Assembly (NCBI RefSeq): GCF_036543075.1
Contig: NZ_JAZHPF010000040.1
Span: 1-14,224, forward strand
From: Deinococcus sp. YIM 134068
GTDB taxonomy: Bacteria; Deinococcota; Deinococci; Deinococcales; Deinococcaceae
DNA length: 14,224 nucleotides
Direction of reading: 5' to 3'
In this document: positions 10,359 through 14,224 of the stretch, piece by piece
Layout of the letters: each line of letters starts with the position of its first letter
Numbering within the stretch: position 1 is the first letter of the stretch
The notes under the pieces: model-generated
What the model was told of the DNA's origin: nothing
Databases searched by the model: none
The model's input: the letters and a program-made list of their open reading frames with translations, nothing else
Position numbers and translations under genes: made by a program

Positions 10359-11662
10359 GGACTCTGACCTCCTGACCCTGCGGCACTGGCCGCCGCTCCC
10401 ACCCGAATACTCGCCCCGTCCTGAAGGCTGGGCGGCACGGGGTAGATCACGCCCGCCCCGGCGTCCAGGCCACGCACGGCGACCTGACCCCCGGATTCGG
10501 CGACGACCGAGACGGGCACCCGGCGGGCCGAGGTGCCGTTCGCCACGTACACCGCGTTCTCTCCCCCGTCCACCTGAATCGCCCCGGTGGGCACGAGGAC
10601 GCCGCCGCCGAGCGTCGCCCGGTAGCGCACCTGCGCCGTCCCACCCACGGGCAGATTGCCGCCCCCCTGCACGCGCGCCGTGACGGGCACGAGGCGGTCG
10701 GTCCCGGCGACCCCGCTCGCGTCCTGCACGGTGGCGACGTAGTTCACACCTGCGTAGCCGAGGTTGAGCCGCGTGCCGGGGGTCAGGGCGGCGGCGTCCG
10801 CCGGGGTCACGTTGAAGGTCGCCTTCACGCTCCCCTCGTCCACGAGGCGGAAGACCGGGCTGCCCTGCGAGGCGAACTCCCCGACCTCCACGGCGAGCGA
10901 GACGACGATCCCGGCGAAGGGGGCCCCCACCGCCGTGCGGCTCAGGTTCTCCTCGGCCTGCCGCACGCCCGCCCGCGCGGAGGCGAGCTGCGACTCCAGC
11001 AGCGCGAGACTGCTCCCCCCGCCCCGCCCGTTCTGCGCGAGGGTGTTGCGGGCCTGCGCCAGTCCGCTCTCCGCCTGCGCCAGCGCACTGCGGGCGGCGT
11101 TGAGGTCGGCCTGGCTGATGCCGCCGAGGCCGTACAGGTTCTCGGCACTCGCGGCGTCCTGGCGGGCCTTGCTCAGGCTCGCCTCTGCGGCCTGCACGGC
11201 GGACCCGAGGGAGGCGGTCGCCTGTCCGGTGTTCGTGCGCGCCTGGTCGAGACTGATCTGGGACTGCTGGGCCTGGAGACGGGCGTTTTCGAGGGCCTGC
11301 CGAGCCTGCGTATCGTCGAGCTGCACGACAACCTGTCCGGCCCGGACCCGCTCGCCCTCGTCGGCGAGAAGACGTTCCACCGTCCCGCTCGCCTGGGCCG
11401 CCACGTTGCTGTCCCGGTCGGCGCGGATGGTGGCGGAGGCGGTGCGCTGCACGGTGACGGTGCCGGTGCGTGCGCGGACGGTCCGCACGGCGAGGGCGGT
11501 CGTCTTCGCGGGCGCGGCGTCCAGGTCGTTGCGGGTGGCGGTGGTGCGCTGGGGGGCGGCACCGTCACCCTGGGCCGCCTCCTCTCCCCCACCCGGCGTA
11601 CACGCGGCGAGCAGCAGGACGAGGGTGAGGGGCAGGGCGAGGTGACGAAATTGAGGAGTCAT
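10355..11662 (-). CDS. Membrane-fusion (periplasmic adaptor) lipoprotein of RND efflux system
   Basis: 435-aa adaptor linking the RND pump to a TolC channel. Residues 1-20 are a lipoprotein signal with lipobox LAAC; Cys21 would be lipidated. Then come a disordered Gly/Ala/Thr segment, a first beta-barrel strand, a first lipoyl half (about 84-113), a long alpha-hairpin (about 113-242), a second lipoyl half with APFAGIV (247-253), the beta-barrel (260-345) and a membrane-proximal domain. The hairpin tip reads LYGLGGIS: Leu176 and Ser183 match the RLS motif of AcrA-type adaptors, but the Arg position is Ser172. Each hairpin arm is about 60 residues, clearly longer than in AcrA. The ATG at 11662 has GAGGTG 6 bases upstream and is 5 bases after the previous stop. 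A start 69 bases earlier would bury the lipobox behind an Arg-rich stretch and overlap the preceding gene. Confidence 0.94.
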
Positions 11663-11667
11663 GGCCT

Positions 11668-12702
11668 TCACCTCACGAGGCCCGTCACGTCGGTGCCGGA
11701 CGCGGCGGAGAGGGCGGCGAGCGAGCGCCACAGGTTGCCCTGCGCCTGGGTCACGCCGAACTGTGCCTGTTGAGCCTGCACCTGCGCCGACTGCACGTCA
11801 ACGGCAGCGGCGGTCCCGGCACGCAGACGCGCCTGCGCCTGGGTCAGCGTCGTCTGCGCGTTGGCGAGGGTCTGCCGGGCGAGTTCGACCCGCTGCACGG
11901 CGTCCTGAGCCGAGCGGTAGGCGTCGCGCACCTGGGTGTTCGCCCCACGTTGCGCGCCCTCCAGGTCGCGGCGGGCGTTCTCCAGCGCCACCTGCGCGTC
12001 TTGCAGGGTGCGGGCGGGCGTGTAGTCGTTGTTCGACACGCGGACCTGAAGCGCAGCGAACTCGGCTCCCTGCGCGGCCTGTACGAGCGTCGGGAGCCGC
12101 TTCTCCAGCCCCGTTTGCAGCCCCGAGAGCGTCGCGCTGAGCCTCGGCGGTGCGGGTGGCGTAGCGAGGCGCAGGTCGGCCCCGGTGTTCAGGCCGAGGG
12201 TGCGAACGAGCTGTGCCTCCAGCACGGGCAGGCTGGCGCGGGCATCGGCGAGTTCCTGGCGGTCCTGGTTGAGGGTGGTCTGGGCGCGGTTCACGTCGAG
12301 TTGCGTGGCGACACGGGCCGTCAGGCGGGCGCGGGCAATCTGGAGGGTGCGCTCGTCGAGCCTCACCTGCGCCTCGTTGAGCGAAACGCGTCCGGCAGCC
12401 TCCGAGGCGGCGAGGTACTGCCCGATCACCGTTTGCGCGACGTTGAGCTTGGTGCCCGCCAGCGTGGCCTCGGCGGCGGCGGCCCCCTGCTCGGCCTGGG
12501 TGAGCGTGGTGACGATGGTCGTGGGGTCGGCGCGCGTGGCGCGGAGAGTCGCCTGGGCCTTTTGCAGGTTCGCGCGGGCAGTGCTCACGTCCGGGCCGCT
12601 CGTCAGCGCGCGGGCCACGGCGTCCGGCAGGGTAAGGCTCACCGTCTGCGCGGAGGCGGGCGCGGCGAGGGCGAGGGTCAGGGCGAGGGTGACACGTTTC
12701 AT
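11668..12702 (-). CDS. Short TolC-family protein lacking the usual beta-barrel segments
   Basis: 344-aa exported protein of the outer-membrane efflux (OEP) fold. Residues 1-18 are a Sec signal (cleavage about ASA/QT). Two OEP repeats are present: about 24-170 with [16 protein letters not shown] (126-141) and about 190-335 with [16 protein letters not shown] (292-307), the RLxxG...DVxxAQ hallmark twice, although the first copy has Arg instead of Gly. Normally each repeat contains a two-strand hairpin that builds the outer-membrane barrel. Here the first helix pair is joined by only RADPTT (57-62) and the second by about a dozen residues ([12 protein letters not shown], 221-232), against about 40 and 70 residues in the neighbouring TolC gene. 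The protein should be an all-helical tunnel or accessory subunit. The ATG at 12702 has GGAGG 7 bases upstream and overlaps the previous stop (ATGA). Role unproven. Confidence 0.88.
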   Translation of the reverse strand: MKRVTLALTLALAAPASAQTVSLTLPDAVARALTSGPDVSTARANLQKAQATLRATRADPTTIVTTLTQAEQGAAAAEATLAGTKLNVAQTVIGQYLAASEAAGRVSLNEAQVRLDERTLQIARARLTARVATQLDVNRAQTTLNQDRQELADARASLPVLEAQLVRTLGLNTGADLRLATPPAPPRLSATLSGLQTGLEKRLPTLVQAAQGAEFAALQVRVSNNDYTPARTLQDAQVALENARRDLEGAQRGANTQVRDAYRSAQDAVQRVELARQTLANAQTTLTQAQARLRAGTAAAVDVQSAQVQAQQAQFGVTQAQGNLWRSLAALSAASGTDVTGLVR

Positions 12703-14222
12703 GGGCGGGCCTCCGGGGCGGGCGCGGGGGGGGTGAGGAGGGTGGGGTCGAGGTCCGCCGTCGCCTGCGCGAGCCGCAGCGAGGCGAGATAAGCATTGAC
12801 GGTGGCGGTGTCCACGGCGAGACCCGCTTGAGACGCGCTCAATTCGGCGGCCTGCACGTCGAGCGCGGTGACGAGACCTGCCGCGAGCCGCGCCCGTGTG
12901 GAGTCGAGGGCGGCCTGTGCGCGGGTGAACGCTCCACGCTGGCTCGTCAGGGTGTCGAGGGCACCTTGAAGGTCTGCGTACCGCTGCCGAACCTCCAGGT
13001 CCACCGACTGCCGGGCCGTGTCGAGGGCGAGCGCGGCGCTCTGCACGCCCACCTCGGCGGAGGCGAGGGCGGTACGTTTCCCACCACCGAGTACGGGAAG
13101 GCTCGTGCTCAGCGTTACAGCGAGGCCGGTCGGCAGGTCGCCGGGGTCGCGGATGGGGAAGCTGACCTGCCCGGCGAGCACGCCCGTCTTCACGTTCAGG
13201 CTGCCGCCCACCGTGCGGGTCGCGGTGGTCGTGGAGGTCGTGAGTTCGCCGTACTGCACCCCCGCGCTGAGGTCGGGGAGGCGGGCGTCAAGCTGAGCCG
13301 CCCGCACCTGCCCCCGCGCGTCGGCGAGGTCATTTTGCGAGCGGAGAATCTCGGGCCGACCCGTCAGGGCGCGGCTGATCTGCGCGTCCAGCGCGGCGGG
13401 TTCGGCGGGCGCGGCGGGCAGGGGACCGAAGGCGGCGGCCCCCGTCGGCAGCGTCACCGCCCGCCCGAGAAGGTTGGCAAGTTGCCGCGCCGCGAGGTCC
13501 ACGTTCACGCGCGCCTGCTCCCGTGCCGAGCGCGCGTCCTCCTCCCCTCCCTGCCGGGCGAGCAGACCCTCGGAAGGGAGGGTGCCCGCCTCCCGCTGCG
13601 CCCGCGCGACCTCCAACTGCCGTGTGGCGAGGGCGGCCTGCGCGTCGGCGAGCGCGAGGTTGGCGGCGGCGTTGCGGGCCGCGTAGTACGCCTGCACCGC
13701 GTTCACGGCGGCGGTCAGGCGGGCGGCCCGGAGGTCGGCCCCGGCACGCGCCACTCCCCGCTCGGCGCTCCGCACCGCCTCCAGCGCCGGGGACCAGGGC
13801 AGCACGCTCGCGGACACCTGCCCGGTCAGCGTGGTGTTGAGGAGGAAGTCGCCGGAGGAGACGGGAATCTTGATCGCGCTCGCGTCCGCCCCGACCGTCA
13901 CGTTCAGCCCCGCCCGCGCCCGCGCACTCTCCAGCGCGAGTGCCGCCGCCCGGTATTGCAGGTCGGCACTCCGCCACCCCGGACTCCCCCGCAACAGGGC
14001 GAGGGTGTCCGCGAGGGTGAGGGGTGCGGGAGTCGGCACAGTGGGCGACACGGGAGGCGGCGTCAGTGGCGTCGAAGGAGCCTGCTCCGGGGGCGCGATG
14101 GGCGTCGTTGGCGCGGGCGTCGCCGGTGAGGGCGGCGTCTGTTGCGTCGTCTGCGCCAGCACGCCCGGCGGGGCGAGCAGCGCCAGGGTCAGCAGGAGGG
14201 GGCGGGTGGGTGGGGAACGCAT
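12699..14222 (-). CDS. TolC-family outer-membrane efflux channel
   Basis: 507-aa outer-membrane channel of the efflux system, first gene of the operon in view. Residues 1-23 form a Sec signal (cleavage about VLA/QT). Residues 24-67 are a Pro/Thr-rich linker not found in classical TolC. Two OEP repeats follow, each with a beta segment: about 104-142 ([10 protein letters not shown] and later [12 protein letters not shown]) and about 316-388 ([10 protein letters not shown], then [18 protein letters not shown], then [14 protein letters not shown]), flanked by long coiled coils. The second repeat has [16 protein letters not shown] (445-460). It ends with a Pro-rich tail. The ATG at 14222 gives a good signal peptide, but only 2 bases precede it in the window, so the ribosome site and any upstream extension cannot be checked. 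It overlaps the next gene by ATGA. Confidence 0.92.
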   Translation of the reverse strand: MRSPPTRPLLLTLALLAPPGVLAQTTQQTPPSPATPAPTTPIAPPEQAPSTPLTPPPVSPTVPTPAPLTLADTLALLRGSPGWRSADLQYRAAALALESARARAGLNVTVGADASAIKIPVSSGDFLLNTTLTGQVSASVLPWSPALEAVRSAERGVARAGADLRAARLTAAVNAVQAYYAARNAAANLALADAQAALATRQLEVARAQREAGTLPSEGLLARQGGEEDARSAREQARVNVDLAARQLANLLGRAVTLPTGAAAFGPLPAAPAEPAALDAQISRALTGRPEILRSQNDLADARGQVRAAQLDARLPDLSAGVQYGELTTSTTTATRTVGGSLNVKTGVLAGQVSFPIRDPGDLPTGLAVTLSTSLPVLGGGKRTALASAEVGVQSAALALDTARQSVDLEVRQRYADLQGALDTLTSQRGAFTRAQAALDSTRARLAAGLVTALDVQAAELSASQAGLAVDTATVNAYLASLRLAQATADLDPTLLTPPAPAPEARP

Positions 14223-14224
14223 GG

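Noticed and set aside
11668..12702. Second TolC-like gene considered as a decayed pseudogene
   Set aside because: It has an intact signal peptide, a good ribosome site, both repeat motifs and uninterrupted coupling to its neighbours; the missing parts are exactly the barrel segments in both repeats, which random decay would not produce.
12828..14129. Plus-strand open frame of 433 codons opposite the first TolC gene
   Set aside because: Arg/Gly-rich, no recognisable domain, fully antisense to a gene with strong family features.

Overview
The window looks like chromosomal DNA of a Deinococcus species (phylum Deinococcota). This is an inference from very high GC in most coding regions (about 75-80% in 60-base lines counted by hand), a large pilin-like protein of the DUF4900/ComZ type, short TGGCGAC-type intergenic repeats and tightly overlapping genes. 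No rRNA, tRNA, CRISPR array, insertion sequence or phage gene was seen.

Region 1 (1-4255, minus strand) is a four-gene minor-pilin operon. In transcription order it holds a very large PilX/ComZ-like subunit (733 aa), a GspH/FimT-type pilin, a PilV/GspI-type pilin and a PilW/GspJ-type pilin. Each stop overlaps the next start (ATGA, ATGA, GTGA), which points to translational coupling and fixed stoichiometry. By analogy with fimU-pilV-pilW-pilX and with the Thermus pilA1-3/comZ genes, the products probably form the tip-priming complex of a type IV pilus used for DNA uptake or adhesion. The middle of the large gene is much lower in GC than its surroundings. A further gene may begin at the left edge.

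Region 2 (4256-5051) starts with a G/C-tract intergenic region between divergent genes. It then holds two small plus-strand genes of unknown function: a proline/methionine-rich acidic 70-aa protein and a 91-aa Arg-rich protein.

Region 3 (5052-6926, minus strand) carries two zinc metallopeptidase-like genes: a YgjP-type protein (HExxH plus WGSC) and a membrane-anchored YpfJ-type neutral zinc peptidase. An array of short repeats lies between them. A strong intrinsic terminator separates this region from the next operon.

Region 4 (6927-14222, minus strand) is a complete tripartite efflux operon in the order TolC-family protein, second TolC-family protein, lipoprotein membrane-fusion protein, RND pump. 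Gaps are 4-bp overlaps or 5 bp, so it is one transcript ending at the terminator. Several parts are unusual. The second TolC-like protein keeps both coiled-coil repeats but lacks the segments that make the outer-membrane beta-barrel. The adaptor has an extra-long hairpin without the usual tip Arg. The pump has about 80 extra residues with hydrophobic segments between TM6 and TM7. The first TolC has a proline-rich linker after its signal peptide. Together these suggest an efflux machine adapted to the thick, layered Deinococcus envelope, and this region together with the pilin-tip cassette holds the strongest candidates for something undescribed.
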